DNA of 64,000 nt from AM-0621 sp964386705 (GTDB lineage: Bacteria > Planctomycetota > Planctomycetia > Planctomycetales > Planctomycetaceae): NCBI GenBank assembly GCA_964386705.1, contig CAYLTY010000014.1, positions 4,082-68,081 of the forward strand, in the 5' to 3' direction. Numbering within the stretch: the first letter of the stretch is position 1; every line of letters starts with the position of its first letter. Below the pieces are notes generated by a model. The model searched no databases, had not been told where the DNA came from, and worked only from the letters and a program-made list of their open reading frames with translations. Below, one piece after another: positions 8,809 to 18,066 of the stretch. A program made the position numbers and the translations under genes.

Positions 8809-9754
8809 TTACTGCCGCTTCAGGAAGCCGCGGTTGCGGAGCCAGTCGGCACAGGCTTGAGTCCAGCCAGCGCACGAGCCTGTGGTTGGCCGCACGCCGA
8901 AACCATGGCCACCAGTCGCGTAGACATGCAGGTCAGAATGAATGCCCGCGCGCTTCAACGCGACATGCATGCCGATGCTGTGTTCGACTTCGCTGATGGG
9001 ATCATCGGAGGCGTGCACGAAGAACAGTGGCGGCGTGCTGGCAGGCAGTCGAATGGTTGGCGACAACGTTCCTGTGCCAGCCTCTTTGTCGAGCAGCATG
9101 AAGTAGCCCGAGTACACAGGAATCGCGAAGTCCGGTCGGCAGCTGACTTGATCGACAGCGTCTTGAGCTGCGTAGCTGCGTTGTTCGAACTGCGTCGCTG
9201 TCGAACCGACCAGATGCCCGCCTGCCGAAAAGCCGATCATTCCGATGCGATTCGGGTCCAGATTCCATTCGCGGGCCTTGCTGCGCACCAGGCTCACGGC
9301 GCGCTGCGCATCCTTGAGCGGTCCCGCTGCTGGCAAGCCCTTGGTGTCGCCGGGACGACGGGGACAGCGGTACTTCAGGACGATGCCGGTGACGCCCAGC
9401 GAGTTCAGCCACTCGGCGATCTCCATACCTTCCAGGTCCCAGGCCAGATTGTGATAACCACCTCCGGGACAGATCAGGGCCGAGGCTCCGCAGTCTTTGT
9501 CCGCTGCCGGCCTAAACACGGTGAGCGTCGGCTTGGTGACATTCGTCATCCACTTCACGGGCCGGCCAGCAACTTCGTGTGACTTGCCGTTGATCTTGAG
9601 GTCAAAAAAACTTCTCTTCACCGATCAGCGCAGCATCGTCATCCGCTGGCTTACCCGGCCAGACATCCAGCACGAGCGCGGGCTCAGCCGCAGCTAAAGA
9701 ACTAACTCTGCAGACCGCAATACAGACAGAAAACAGTACAGCCAGGACCTTCAT
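8809..9754 (-). CDS. Secreted alpha/beta hydrolase (acetyl-esterase type), reading frame broken by +1 shift
   Basis: The intact downstream frame (8809-9621) encodes a BD-FAE/acetyl-esterase-like hydrolase: oxyanion loop CPGGGYHNLAW, nucleophile in GMIGFSAGGH, aspartate in HASDDPIS and histidine in GGHGFGV. Its start lacks a signal peptide. Reading upstream from an ATG at 9754, preceded by GAAGGG, a second frame gives MKVLAVLFSVCIAVC, a signal peptide ending near LAAAEP, then VLDVWPGKPADDD and GEEKFF, where it hits TGA at a run of seven T (+ strand A run 9604-9610). Dropping one T joins it seamlessly to the hydrolase as GEEKFFDLKING. The native gene is therefore one ~314-residue exported esterase. 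The shift may be a sequencing error, a mutation, or recoding. Confidence 0.82.
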
Positions 9755-9988
9755 GAGCAGCGCCCTTCACGTTGATGTCATTTCATCACAGCACTCGTGC
9801 CGCGCAACACCGCTAATCTGTAGCGACTTGACGAGCGGCCCGACACTGACGTCGGTTGCGATCAGAGTTCGAAAACATTTTCAGTGAAGTCACGATTGCG
9901 GTCGCGGTTGTGATCTGATCTCCTCAAAAGGAGTTAACACGTCAGCGGCGACTGAGCAGGGAACGGGATCAAGCCGGAGAACGCCTTC

Positions 9989-10915
9989 ATGATTTCGGTG
10001 CGCGAACTGCGGGTGGACTATGGTGACTTCTGTGCGGTCCATGACCTCGATATCGAGATCGGTGCCGGTGAGGTCTACGGTTTGATTGGCCCGAACGGAG
10101 CGGGCAAGACATCAACCTTCAAAGTGCTGGCCGGCCTGCTGACGCCGACTTACGGTGACATCACCATCGCTGGCATCGATCTGCGTGAGAAGCCGCGCGA
10201 ACTCGGCCAGGTGCTGGGTTTCATGCCTGACTTTCCCCCGGTCTACGACGACCTGCTGGTCTGGGAGTTTCTCGACCTGTTTGCCGCCAGTTACTTCATC
10301 CCCAAGCCGCGCCGGGCGCCGGAGATCGACCGCCGACTGGTGGAAGTCGGGCTGATGGAAAAGCGCAACAACATGGTCGTTGAGCTGTCACGCGGCATGC
10401 GGCAGCGCTTGATGCTCGCCAAGACATTGCTGCCAGAACCCCAAGTGCTGCTGCTCGACGAACCCGCCAGCGGCATGGACCCCCACGGGCGAGCTCAAAT
10501 GAAGCAGGTCATCCGCGACTTCGCTTCTAACGGCGGCTCGGTTCTGATCTCATCGCACATCCTGTCTGAGATGAATGAGTTCTGTACTTCGGTCGGCATC
10601 ATGCAGCGTGGTCGCATGGTTGTCAGTGGGCGGGTGGATGAGATTGCCGAACGCGTGATGGGTGAGGCGGTTCTGGAGGTCGAGGTTCTGGCTGGCGAAG
10701 AGGTGTTTCTGGACCTGGTCCGGCGACATCGGCAAGTGGGTACGCCGCAGAGTCAGGGTCGCAAATTCGAACTGCCGTTCTCTGGCGACGAGCAGGCTGC
10801 GGCGGAACTGCTGACTCAGTTGGTGCAGGCAGGTGTGCTGATTGCCGCTTTTCACCGCCGCCGCGAGTCGCTGGAAGACGTCTTCCTGCAGATTGGAGCC
10901 AACGAGGTGTCGTGA
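9989..10915 (+). CDS. ABC transporter ATP-binding protein
   Basis: A 308-residue nucleotide-binding subunit of an ABC-2 type transporter. Walker A is GPNGAGKTSTF near residue 35, the signature is LSRGMRQRL, Walker B is VLLLDEPASGMD, and the switch histidine is in LISSHILSEM. About 80 residues follow the ATPase core (VLEVEVLAGEEVFLDLV to RRESLEDVFLQIG), the usual accessory C-terminal domain of the DrrA/CcmA class. The gene is 104 bases upstream of a polytopic membrane protein on the same strand, which is presumably its permease. Substrate and direction (most relatives export) are unknown. Confidence 0.92.
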   Translation: MISVRELRVDYGDFCAVHDLDIEIGAGEVYGLIGPNGAGKTSTFKVLAGLLTPTYGDITIAGIDLREKPRELGQVLGFMPDFPPVYDDLLVWEFLDLFAASYFIPKPRRAPEIDRRLVEVGLMEKRNNMVVELSRGMRQRLMLAKTLLPEPQVLLLDEPASGMDPHGRAQMKQVIRDFASNGGSVLISSHILSEMNEFCTSVGIMQRGRMVVSGRVDEIAERVMGEAVLEVEVLAGEEVFLDLVRRHRQVGTPQSQGRKFELPFSGDEQAAAELLTQLVQAGVLIAAFHRRRESLEDVFLQIGANEVS

Positions 10916-11019
10916 TCGACCATTCCAAATCTGACTTTGCCGTTATAGACACATAATACAAATTAATTCGCACAAATAGTTTTCGTGGTAGTGTCACGAC
11001 GAGTATCAAGGATCCGTGC

Positions 11020-12510
11020 ATGAGCACATTGCTGTTCGAGAACCCGATTCTGATAAAGCACTGCCGCGCTCGGCTCAGGTCACCTCAGTCGGGATATCTG
11101 ATATTTGTGACGCTGGTGTTAAGCGGCTGCCTGCTGGAACTGGGACACCTGACTGACGCTCTCAAACCGGGCTACTGGTTTGTTTTCTTCTTTGTGATCG
11201 AGTCTCTGATCCTGACGTTCTACGGAATGTCTCAGGTGTCGGGCTCGGTGGGCCAGGTGACAGACACGGGCATTCTGGATTTTCACCGTATCTCGCCTTT
11301 GCCACCGTTACATACTGCAATTGGCTTTCTGTTCGGATCGGCGATCCGCGAATACCTCATTATTGCCGTTGTGCTCCCGTTTGCTCTGTTCTGTGCCTTG
11401 GCGGCTGATGGGGCTCCCGGACTGCTGGGATTTCTGACGGCTCATGTCGTCTTGTTTTCATCGACAGTCTTGTTTCATCTAGTGGCGTTGCTGACGGGTT
11501 TAATCACGGGTAAAGCGAAAACTCGCGGCGGCGCCGCGATCTTCCTGTTTGGCATGCTGTTTTTCAGCAGCACATCCTTGCTCAGTGTGGCATCCATCTC
11601 GACGCTGGCGTTCTTCACGACAGGGCCAGCTCTGGCCGAGGCCATGGGTTGGCATTTGGGTCCGCCCGGTCGACCAATCGAGGCGGTGACTTTCTTCGGG
11701 CTGAATCTGCCGTATGCGGTGCAGAGCCTGATTTATCAATTTCCGGTGATCGGCTTCTTGATGATGCCCGCCGTGCGGCGGATGAGGTCCGCCGGAGCGA
11801 TGCTGTATTCCAAGCCGGTTGCTTCGGCGTTTCTGGTGACACTGGCCGTGCTGAACTTTGGCGGCGTGATCGGTCGAGAACGTATTGATGTCGATGTTAT
11901 CGTGCCTGTTCTGGGCTTCGCCAATTGCTTGATGAGCGCGGTGCTGATTGCCTGCGTCACTCCTGACCGCGGCCAGTTCCGCAATCACCTGCGACGATCC
12001 TGCAAGCAGAACATGCTGCGACCTTCGTTGACCGCCGATGAAAGCTCGAACCGTTCGGTCGTTATCATGTTCGGAGTGGTGACATATGGAATTGCGCAAA
12101 CAGCAATTTCGTTGAAACCAGCGGCGCCGGGAGCTCCATTCAATTTTCAGATGTTCTCAACGATTGCGATTGCGGTCACGACGATCTGGCATTTCGGTTT
12201 TGCCATGCAGTTCTTCCGCCTGATCCAGCCGCGCAGTGCCAATGCTGCGACTGGCGTGTTCCTGTTCATCTTCTGGTTGTTGCCGCTGCTGGTGGGAGGT
12301 CTCACGACTGCCGCTGATAAGAAACTAGGCGAGATGATTATGCAGCTTTCCCCGCTGGTCGGACTGGTGACGGGATCTGTGATCTCCCTCGTCCTCAGCG
12401 GGTTGCTGTCGGCGGCGATGTTCGGCTTGCTCTATCGACAAGAGTCCCGGGAATGGGCCGACGTGCTGACTACGGCGCGCGGGTCAGAGGCGGATGCCCT
12501 TTCGGCTTAG
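11020..12510 (+). CDS. ABC transporter permease (ABC-2-like, multi-spanning)
   Basis: A 496-residue protein with roughly twelve hydrophobic segments and a short cytoplasmic start (MSTLLFENPILIKHCRARLR) typical of ABC-2 permeases paired with a CcmA-like ATPase. Segments include YLIFVTLVLSGCLLELG, YWFVFFFVIESLILTFYG and FLFIFWLLPLLVGGL. The QVTDTGILDFHRISPLPP stretch after helix 2 is the coupling-helix-like region common in this class. The ATG is preceded by AAGGA (11008-11012). The upstream 104 bases are AT-rich, so it may have its own promoter in addition to read-through from the ATPase gene. The substrate is unknown. Confidence 0.82.
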   Translation: MSTLLFENPILIKHCRARLRSPQSGYLIFVTLVLSGCLLELGHLTDALKPGYWFVFFFVIESLILTFYGMSQVSGSVGQVTDTGILDFHRISPLPPLHTAIGFLFGSAIREYLIIAVVLPFALFCALAADGAPGLLGFLTAHVVLFSSTVLFHLVALLTGLITGKAKTRGGAAIFLFGMLFFSSTSLLSVASISTLAFFTTGPALAEAMGWHLGPPGRPIEAVTFFGLNLPYAVQSLIYQFPVIGFLMMPAVRRMRSAGAMLYSKPVASAFLVTLAVLNFGGVIGRERIDVDVIVPVLGFANCLMSAVLIACVTPDRGQFRNHLRRSCKQNMLRPSLTADESSNRSVVIMFGVVTYGIAQTAISLKPAAPGAPFNFQMFSTIAIAVTTIWHFGFAMQFFRLIQPRSANAATGVFLFIFWLLPLLVGGLTTAADKKLGEMIMQLSPLVGLVTGSVISLVLSGLLSAAMFGLLYRQESREWADVLTTARGSEADALSA

Positions 12511-12528
12511 GGCCTGACAAACGGCAGT

Positions 12529-12596
12529 GGGGCGAGGCTCGCGACCATTGGTTTCAAGGTCTTTCACTTGAGGACGTGCTGCTGGAGCCTCGCTCC
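12529..12596. repeat. Imperfect inverted repeat (diverged GGGAGGGCGAGGCTCC-family member)
   Basis: GGGGCGAGGCTC (12529-12540) faces GAGCCTCGCTCC (12585-12596) with one mismatch and a 44-base interval. It shares the GCGAGGCTC/GAGCCTCGC core of the better-preserved copies near 15.5 and 47.4 kb. It occupies most of the gap between the permease and metY. No SAM riboswitch signature was seen in this gap. Confidence 0.55.
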
Positions 12597-12705
12597 GGGG
12601 ACGTCGTCGTCGTTGAATGTGGCCAGTTGTTCGACCATCATCCCGCCCCGAGCAAATTGTTGACGCAGCCCCGCTGACTCGCAGCGAGATTTTACGGAGA
12701 AGTCG

Positions 12706-14007
12706 ATGAGCGAGCCGACCTACAAGTTTGGAACTCAGTGCCTGCACGCCGGGCAGGTGCCGGATCCGACCACCAATGCGCGGGCGGTGCCGCTGTATCA
12801 GACGACGTCTTACGTCTTCAACGATGCCAGCCACGCGGCGCGACTCTTTGGACTCGAAGAGTTCGGCAATATCTACACGCGGCTGATGAATCCGACGACT
12901 GATGTGCTCGAAAAGCGGATCGCGGCTTTGGAAGGTGGTACGGGAGCGCTGGCCACGGCGTCGGGGCAGGCGGCCGAGAGTCTGGCCATCCTGAACATCA
13001 CTCAGGCGGGCGATAACATTGTGTCGTCCACCAGCCTCTACGGTGGTACGTACAACCTGTTCCACTACACGCTGCCCAAGATGGGCATTCAGGTGAAGTT
13101 CGTGGATCAGTCCGATCCCGAGAATTTTCGGAAGGCCATCGACGGCAAGACCAAAGCCTTCTTCATGGAGACCATCGGGAATCCGCGCTGCGACATTCCC
13201 GACTTCGAAGCCATCACGTCGATCGCTCACGAGCAGGGCGTGCCGGTCATCTGCGACAACACTCTGGCCTCACCGTATCTCTGCCGTCCGTTCGAGCATG
13301 GTGTTGACGTTGTCATTCACTCAACGACCAAGTTCATTGGCGGTCACGGCACCAGCATCGGTGGCATCATCGTCGAGAAGGGTGATTTTCCCTGGGACAA
13401 CGGTCGCTTCCCTGAGATGACTCAGCCAGACCCAAGCTATCACGGCCTGAAGATTTTCGAGGCTCTCGGCCCGATGAAGATGGCCTACATCCTGAAGGCT
13501 CGTCTGCAGGGACTGCGCGATCTCGGGGCGTGCATGAGTCCGTTCAATGCCTTCATGTTCCTGCAGGGGCTCGAGACGCTGCACCTGCGGATGGAACGTC
13601 ACGCGTCCAACGCACTGGCGGTCGCTCAGTTCCTGGAGAGCCACTCCAAGGTTTCGTGGGTCAATTATCCGGGGCTGGAAACACACGCCTCGTATCGTGC
13701 AGCCAAGAAGTATTTGCCGAAGGGTGCGGGCGCGGTGTTCGGCTTCGGCATCAAGGGCAATACGCTCGAAGAACAACGCAACAACGGCGTGAAACTGATC
13801 AACGGCGTGAAGCTGTTCTCTCATCTGGCCAACGTGGGCGACAGCAAGTCATTGATCATTCATCCGTCGAGCACCACTCACCAGCAGTTGACGCTGGCCG
13901 AGCAGGCTTCGAGCGGCGTGACGCCGGACTTCGTGCGTCTGTCGGTCGGTACGGAAGATGTGGAAGACATCATCGCGGACCTGAAGCAGGCGCTCGATCA
14001 GGTTTGA
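12706..14007 (+). CDS. metY: O-acetylhomoserine sulfhydrylase (aminocarboxypropyltransferase)
   Basis: A 433-residue PLP enzyme of the Cys/Met metabolism family that makes homocysteine (or methionine) from O-acetylhomoserine and sulfide (or methanethiol). The N-terminus FGTQCLHAGQVPDPTTNARAVPLYQTTSY is the MetY/CysD hallmark. Further motifs are the cofactor-stacking region SSTSLYGGTYNLF, DNTLASPYLCRP and the Schiff-base lysine K209 in VIHSTTKFIGGHG. The C-terminal LANVGDSKSLIIHPSSTTH is typical. Length is normal. The ATG follows ACGGAGAAG. The gene stands alone, with no met or cys partners beside it. Confidence 0.94.
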   Translation: MSEPTYKFGTQCLHAGQVPDPTTNARAVPLYQTTSYVFNDASHAARLFGLEEFGNIYTRLMNPTTDVLEKRIAALEGGTGALATASGQAAESLAILNITQAGDNIVSSTSLYGGTYNLFHYTLPKMGIQVKFVDQSDPENFRKAIDGKTKAFFMETIGNPRCDIPDFEAITSIAHEQGVPVICDNTLASPYLCRPFEHGVDVVIHSTTKFIGGHGTSIGGIIVEKGDFPWDNGRFPEMTQPDPSYHGLKIFEALGPMKMAYILKARLQGLRDLGACMSPFNAFMFLQGLETLHLRMERHASNALAVAQFLESHSKVSWVNYPGLETHASYRAAKKYLPKGAGAVFGFGIKGNTLEEQRNNGVKLINGVKLFSHLANVGDSKSLIIHPSSTTHQQLTLAEQASSGVTPDFVRLSVGTEDVEDIIADLKQALDQV

Positions 14008-14072
14008 TGATCGGGATCAGAATGACACGCAGGGCGGAGAAGTGACTGAAAGGACCTCAGGGACCTGAGTTC

Positions 14073-14113
14073 TGTCCGCCGCGGCGAAGACGGACAGGAT
14101 TGTCCGTCCTACA
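14073..14113. repeat. Half copy of the GGACGGACAATCC palindromic repeat
   Basis: The 25-base arm GACGGACAGGATTGTCCGTCCTACA form is intact at 14089-14113, identical to the right arms near 49.5 and 53.6 kb. Only a TGTCCGCC remnant of the left arm remains. It lies 49 bases upstream of the serS start, in what should be its leader. Confidence 0.7.
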
Positions 14114-14162
14114 ATCAGCGACGCTCACTTCACGTACAGCCTTTCTCCTACCGAGTTCCTTC

Positions 14163-15434
14163 ATGCTCGATCTCAATTTCGTTTGCGACAACATCGACAG
14201 CGTCTCTCAGAACTGCGCCAACCGCGGCGTCAGTGTGAACCTTGCCAGCATCGTCGAGTTGCGACAGAAACGCAGCGGGCTGATCACGACGGGAGATCAG
14301 TATCGCAACGAGCAGAAGACATCGTCCGCGCTGATTCCGAAGACGAAGGACCCGGCCGAGCGCGAAGCTTTGATTGCCAAGGGCAAGGAGCTGCGTGAGA
14401 AGATTTCCGCTGCGGAAACGGCGCTCGCGGAAGTCGAAGCTCAGATTCATGAGGCTCTGCTCGGCATCCCGAACATGACGCATCCCGATGCGCCAGTCGG
14501 GGCATTGGAGTCACAAAGCAAAGTCATTCGCGAATGGGGCACCATTCCGAAGTGGGACTTCAAGCCGCTAGACCATGTGGAACTGGCCGCGAAGCATGAC
14601 TTGATCGACCTCGAAGGCGGCGCACGAGTCGCCGGGCATGGCTTCTACTTCCTCAAGAACGAAGCCGTGCTGCTGGAGATGGCGCTCGTTCAATACGCCT
14701 TGCACAAGCTGCGCAAGGAAGGTTTTGTCCTGCACTCCACGCCCGACCTGGCGAAGCAGGAAGTTCTCATGGGCACGGGCTACAACCCGCGCGGCAATGA
14801 GACTCAGATCTATTCGATCACGGGCACGGACCTCAGCCTCGTCGCCACTGCCGAGATCACGCTAGGCGGGCTGCTGAAAGATCACGTGATCGACTTCGAA
14901 AAACTGCCGCTGAAATATGCCGGGCTGTCGCACTGCTTCCGCACCGAAGCGGGTGCGCACGGCAAAGCAACTCGCGGCATCTATCGCGTGCATCAATTCA
15001 CGAAGGTCGAGATCTTCGGCTTCACGGCTCCCGATGTGGCGGCGTCCGATGCCTTCCACAAAGAGATCCTGCGCATCGAAGAAGACATCTTCCAAGGTCT
15101 GGGTTTGCCGTATCACGTGCTGGATATCTGCACGGGAGACCTCGGTGGTCCCGCCTATCGCAAGTACGACATCGAATGCTGGATGCCCGGCCGCAACGAA
15201 TATGGCGAGGTCACGTCCGCTTCGAACTGCACTGACTATCAATCGCGGCGCTTGGCGATTCGCACGAAGGTGCCCGACAAGAAGGGCAACGCGTTCGTGC
15301 ACACGTTGAACGGTACGGCGGTAGCGATCTCGCGAGCTTTGGTTGCGGTGCTGGAAAACTATCAGCAGGCGGACGGCAGCATTCTGATTCCGGAAGTGCT
15401 GCGCAAGTGGGTCGGCCAGGACAAGATTGGCTAG
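14163..15434 (+). CDS. serS: Serine--tRNA ligase
   Basis: A 423-residue class II aminoacyl-tRNA synthetase. The N-terminal helical arm (about residues 28-105, with ELRQKRSGLITTGDQYRNEQKT) contacts the long variable arm of tRNA-Ser. The catalytic domain shows motif 2 in LSHCFRTEAGAHGKATRGIYRVHQF and motif 3 in LNGTAVAISRALVAVLENYQ, plus GRNEYGEVTSASNCTDYQSRR for serine binding. The frame is open upstream to 14100, but MLDLNFVCDNIDSV is the family N-terminus, so the ATG at 14163 was chosen. The upstream stretch holds a dispersed repeat arm, and no T-box leader is visible. Confidence 0.96.
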   Translation: MLDLNFVCDNIDSVSQNCANRGVSVNLASIVELRQKRSGLITTGDQYRNEQKTSSALIPKTKDPAEREALIAKGKELREKISAAETALAEVEAQIHEALLGIPNMTHPDAPVGALESQSKVIREWGTIPKWDFKPLDHVELAAKHDLIDLEGGARVAGHGFYFLKNEAVLLEMALVQYALHKLRKEGFVLHSTPDLAKQEVLMGTGYNPRGNETQIYSITGTDLSLVATAEITLGGLLKDHVIDFEKLPLKYAGLSHCFRTEAGAHGKATRGIYRVHQFTKVEIFGFTAPDVAASDAFHKEILRIEEDIFQGLGLPYHVLDICTGDLGGPAYRKYDIECWMPGRNEYGEVTSASNCTDYQSRRLAIRTKVPDKKGNAFVHTLNGTAVAISRALVAVLENYQQADGSILIPEVLRKWVGQDKIG

Positions 15435-15461
15435 TGGTTCATCAGGGATGGCGAGCGGTTC

Positions 15462-15560
15462 GGGAGGGCGAGGCTCCTGCCGAGCCGTGAGCGGCGATGG
15501 TGAACTGCGTAGACAAACTGATCGGGCAGGACTGCGGCTCGGCAGGAGCCTCGCCCTCCC
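15462..15560. repeat. Perfect 26-bp inverted repeat (GGGAGGGCGAGGCTCC family)
   Basis: The arm at 15462-15487 (GGGAGGGCGAGGCTCCTGCC then GAGCCG) is an exact reverse complement of 15535-15560, with a 47-base interval. It fills the gap between serS and the MFS gene. Related copies are near 12.5, 19.4 and 47.4 kb. Confidence 0.9.
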
Positions 15561-15631
15561 AACCTGCGCCGCGGACTGACGCGCGAACGCTCAAGGTCTG
15601 ACACCTTGATGAAAGGTTGTGGGAGCTTCCT

Positions 15632-16957
15632 ATGACAGGTTCTCCTGACGATTCGACGCGTCCCGCCAGTCGGGTGCGGCTGCTGGTGCTGGTCGCGCTG
15701 TGTGCGCTGTCGGCCATTCTGTATCTGGATCGTATCTGCATTTCGCAGGCGCAGAAGTCCATTCAGGATGAACTCGGTCTCTCCAAAACCGAGAGCAGCT
15801 ACTTCATGATGGCCTTCTCGCTGGCCTATGCCTTGTTCGAGGTTCACACCGGACATTGGGGTGATCGCATCGGCTCGCGGCGAGTGCTAACGCGGATCTC
15901 GATCTGGTGGTCGGCGTTCACCGCGCTGACTGGTGCCTGTACCGGATTGTGGTCGCTGATCGTCGTGCGGTTCTTGTTTGGAGCAGGCGAAGCCGGGGCA
16001 TTTCCCAATTGCGCGCGAGTGCTCGCACGCTGGTTCCCGGATCACGAACGCGGCCGCGCTCATGGAGTGATGTTGACTGCTTCGCGGCTGGGTGGAGTCG
16101 CCGCGCCGATCATTTCCGCAGTGCTCATCGAGTGGTATGGCTGGCGCTGGACGTTCGCGATTCTGGGTTCGGTGGGCGTCTTCTGGGCGGCGGCGTTCTG
16201 GTACTGGTTTCGAGACAACCCGGCTGATCACCCCGACGTCAACACGGCCGAACTGGCGATCATCGGAGATCGGCTCAGCCACGCCGAGCATCACGACATC
16301 CCGTGGCGCGCCGTCTTGACGAACCGCAGCATCTGGCTGCTCAGTCTCATCATGATCTGCGCGTCATTTGATGCCTACGTGTACTTCTCATGGTTCGCGA
16401 CCTATCTGCAGGAGGGGCGCGGCGTCACCAATCTGAATTCCGGGTACATGACATCAATGGTCCTCGCTGGAGCGGCCAGCGGCACGATGGTGGGCGGATT
16501 GATTTCGGACTGGTTCGTCCGCCCGCGTGGCAAGGGGGCTCGCCGAATTGTCGGTGCCGCGTCGTTCGCGCTGGGCGCGGGATGCCTGGTCGTTTCGTTG
16601 ATGTGGGAGTCACCCTGGTTGATGGCGCTCTGCGCCGCCTTGTCGTGCATGGCCGCGCAGTCCACACAGCCGCTGTGGTGGGCTTCGATCACCGCCATCA
16701 GCGGTCGACACGTGGGCGCCCTGTTCGGCCTGACGAACTCGATGGGCTTCTTCGGAGCGGCCGGCTCTCAGTACTTCGTCGGCGCCTTCGTGGAATGGCG
16801 CAAGCCCGTCGTCGGGCAATTGAGCGAGCTGCCAGTTTTGACCGCTCGAGAGCTGTGGGACCCGATCTTCCTGGTCATGGCCGGAGTTCAACTCTTCGCC
16901 GCTCTCTGCTGGGCTCTGTTCGACGAAAAGGTTGTCGAAGAGCCGGAAGCTCGATAG
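15632..16957 (+). CDS. MFS transporter, anion:cation symporter type
   Basis: A 441-residue, twelve-helix major facilitator. It resembles the anion:cation symporter (hexuronate/glucarate ExuT-GudP) branch: YLDRICISQAQKSIQDELGLSKTESSYFM in helix 1 and loop 1, GHWGDRIGSRR in the 2-3 loop, and RFLFGAGEAGAFPNCARVLARWFPDHERGRAHG in helices 4-5. The second half repeats the A-motif as GLISDWFVRPRGKGARR. The ATG at 15632 with GGGAG at 15621-15625 was preferred to an upstream TTG. Sugar acids are the likely substrates by family, and the SDR dehydrogenase downstream resembles sugar-acid dehydrogenases, which fits a shared catabolic role. Confidence 0.88.
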   Translation: MTGSPDDSTRPASRVRLLVLVALCALSAILYLDRICISQAQKSIQDELGLSKTESSYFMMAFSLAYALFEVHTGHWGDRIGSRRVLTRISIWWSAFTALTGACTGLWSLIVVRFLFGAGEAGAFPNCARVLARWFPDHERGRAHGVMLTASRLGGVAAPIISAVLIEWYGWRWTFAILGSVGVFWAAAFWYWFRDNPADHPDVNTAELAIIGDRLSHAEHHDIPWRAVLTNRSIWLLSLIMICASFDAYVYFSWFATYLQEGRGVTNLNSGYMTSMVLAGAASGTMVGGLISDWFVRPRGKGARRIVGAASFALGAGCLVVSLMWESPWLMALCAALSCMAAQSTQPLWWASITAISGRHVGALFGLTNSMGFFGAAGSQYFVGAFVEWRKPVVGQLSELPVLTARELWDPIFLVMAGVQLFAALCWALFDEKVVEEPEAR

Positions 16958-17125
16958 TCGCTGATTGCTCCGCAATGAGAACGCTTTGGTCGACGTCTGG
17001 TGCAAGACATCAACCGCTCAAGAATCGTGATCGGCGGTCGTCTTTGATATGTTTGCGATTCGAAGTGGCGTAGATGACGCACTGAGGTTGAACAACTCTG
17101 ACTGGACAACTAACAGGAGACTGAG

Positions 17126-17923
17126 ATGGCGGATACCCTCTTCAACGTGAAGGACAAAGTGACGTTGGTCACAGGTGGCAGTCGCGGCATCGGTCGGGCG
17201 ATGGCCGAGGGATTCGTGGCTCGCGGGGCGAAGGTGGTGATCGCGAGTCGTGAAGCGGACTCGCTGGCCAAGACCGCTGCTGAGATCGGAACCGCTGAGA
17301 ACCCCGTTGATACTGTGGTGTTGGACGTCTCCCAGCCAGAAGACATTCAACGGGCGGTCGCCCAAGTGTATGAGAAGCACGGGCGTATCGACGTGCTGCT
17401 GAGCGTTGCGGGAGTCAACATCCGGCAGCCGACGGTGAAGTTTACCCCTGAGCAATACGACTTCGTGGTGGATATCAACCTGCGCGGAGCGTTCTTCGTG
17501 GCTCAGGAAGTGGGCAAGCGAATGATCGCTCAGGGACATGGGTCAATTATCAATGTGGATTCACTAAATACATATGCGCCCGTGAAGAACGTGGTGCCCT
17601 ACGCGGTGTCCAAAGCCGGTGTGTTGATGATGACTCGCGCACTGGCGATGGAGTGGGGACCGAAGGGCGTGCGAGTGAATACGATCGCTCCTGGCTTCAT
17701 TCTCACAGACCTTACCAAGAAGCTCTGGTCAGATCCGAAGATGCAGGAGTGGGGAAATTGGAATACTCCGCTAGGACGGCTGGGCAAACCCGAGGACCTG
17801 GTAGGTGCTGCGGTGTTTCTGGCGTCGGACGCGGCAGCGTTCATGACCGGCCAGGTGATGCGCGTGGATGGTGGGTTCACCGCGGGTATGAACTGGCCTA
17901 TCCCCGGCGATGGCGGCCAGTAG
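17126..17923 (+). CDS. SDR family NAD(P)-dependent oxidoreductase (gluconate/deoxygluconate dehydrogenase-like)
   Basis: A 265-residue classical short-chain dehydrogenase. It has the cofactor motif TGGSRGIG (residues 16-23), NNAG replaced by SVAG near 93-96, the structural Asn118 in DINLRG, and the Ser146-Tyr159-Lys163 catalytic set (NVDSLNT, YAVSK). The C-terminal segment VFLASDAAAFMTGQVMRVDGGF is standard. AGGAGA (17115-17120) precedes the ATG. It resembles gluconate 5-dehydrogenase or 2-deoxygluconate 3-dehydrogenase, which suits its position after a sugar-acid-type MFS transporter, but the substrate is inferred only. Confidence 0.88.
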   Translation: MADTLFNVKDKVTLVTGGSRGIGRAMAEGFVARGAKVVIASREADSLAKTAAEIGTAENPVDTVVLDVSQPEDIQRAVAQVYEKHGRIDVLLSVAGVNIRQPTVKFTPEQYDFVVDINLRGAFFVAQEVGKRMIAQGHGSIINVDSLNTYAPVKNVVPYAVSKAGVLMMTRALAMEWGPKGVRVNTIAPGFILTDLTKKLWSDPKMQEWGNWNTPLGRLGKPEDLVGAAVFLASDAAAFMTGQVMRVDGGFTAGMNWPIPGDGGQ

Positions 17924-17987
17924 AGCGGCGGATGAGCGAGCCTCACCGCAATCAAGGACGGAAGAGAGCGATCGCCTCTCACCCTCA

Positions 17988-18006
17988 CTCCCCGGAATCC
18001 GGGGAG
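17988..18006. repeat. Short perfect hairpin between convergent genes
   Basis: CTCCCCGG (17988-17995) pairs with CCGGGGAG (17999-18006) across a 3-base AAT loop, inside a longer CCTCTCACCC...GGGGAGAGGGGAG context. It lies between the SDR gene and the convergent TIR gene. It could act as a bidirectional terminator, but there is no U tract. Confidence 0.5.
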
Positions 18007-18066
18007 AGGGGAGCAATGACTATTGTGTGGGACGGTCGTGCATCGGCGCCGTTTTCCGGAATCTGT

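Noticed and set aside
12511..12705. A possible SAM riboswitch upstream of metY
   Set aside because: The conserved SAM-I core was not found. The gap contains an inverted repeat of a dispersed family instead.
14008..14162. A T-box leader before serS
   Set aside because: No T-box sequence or specifier arrangement was seen. The region holds a repeat arm.
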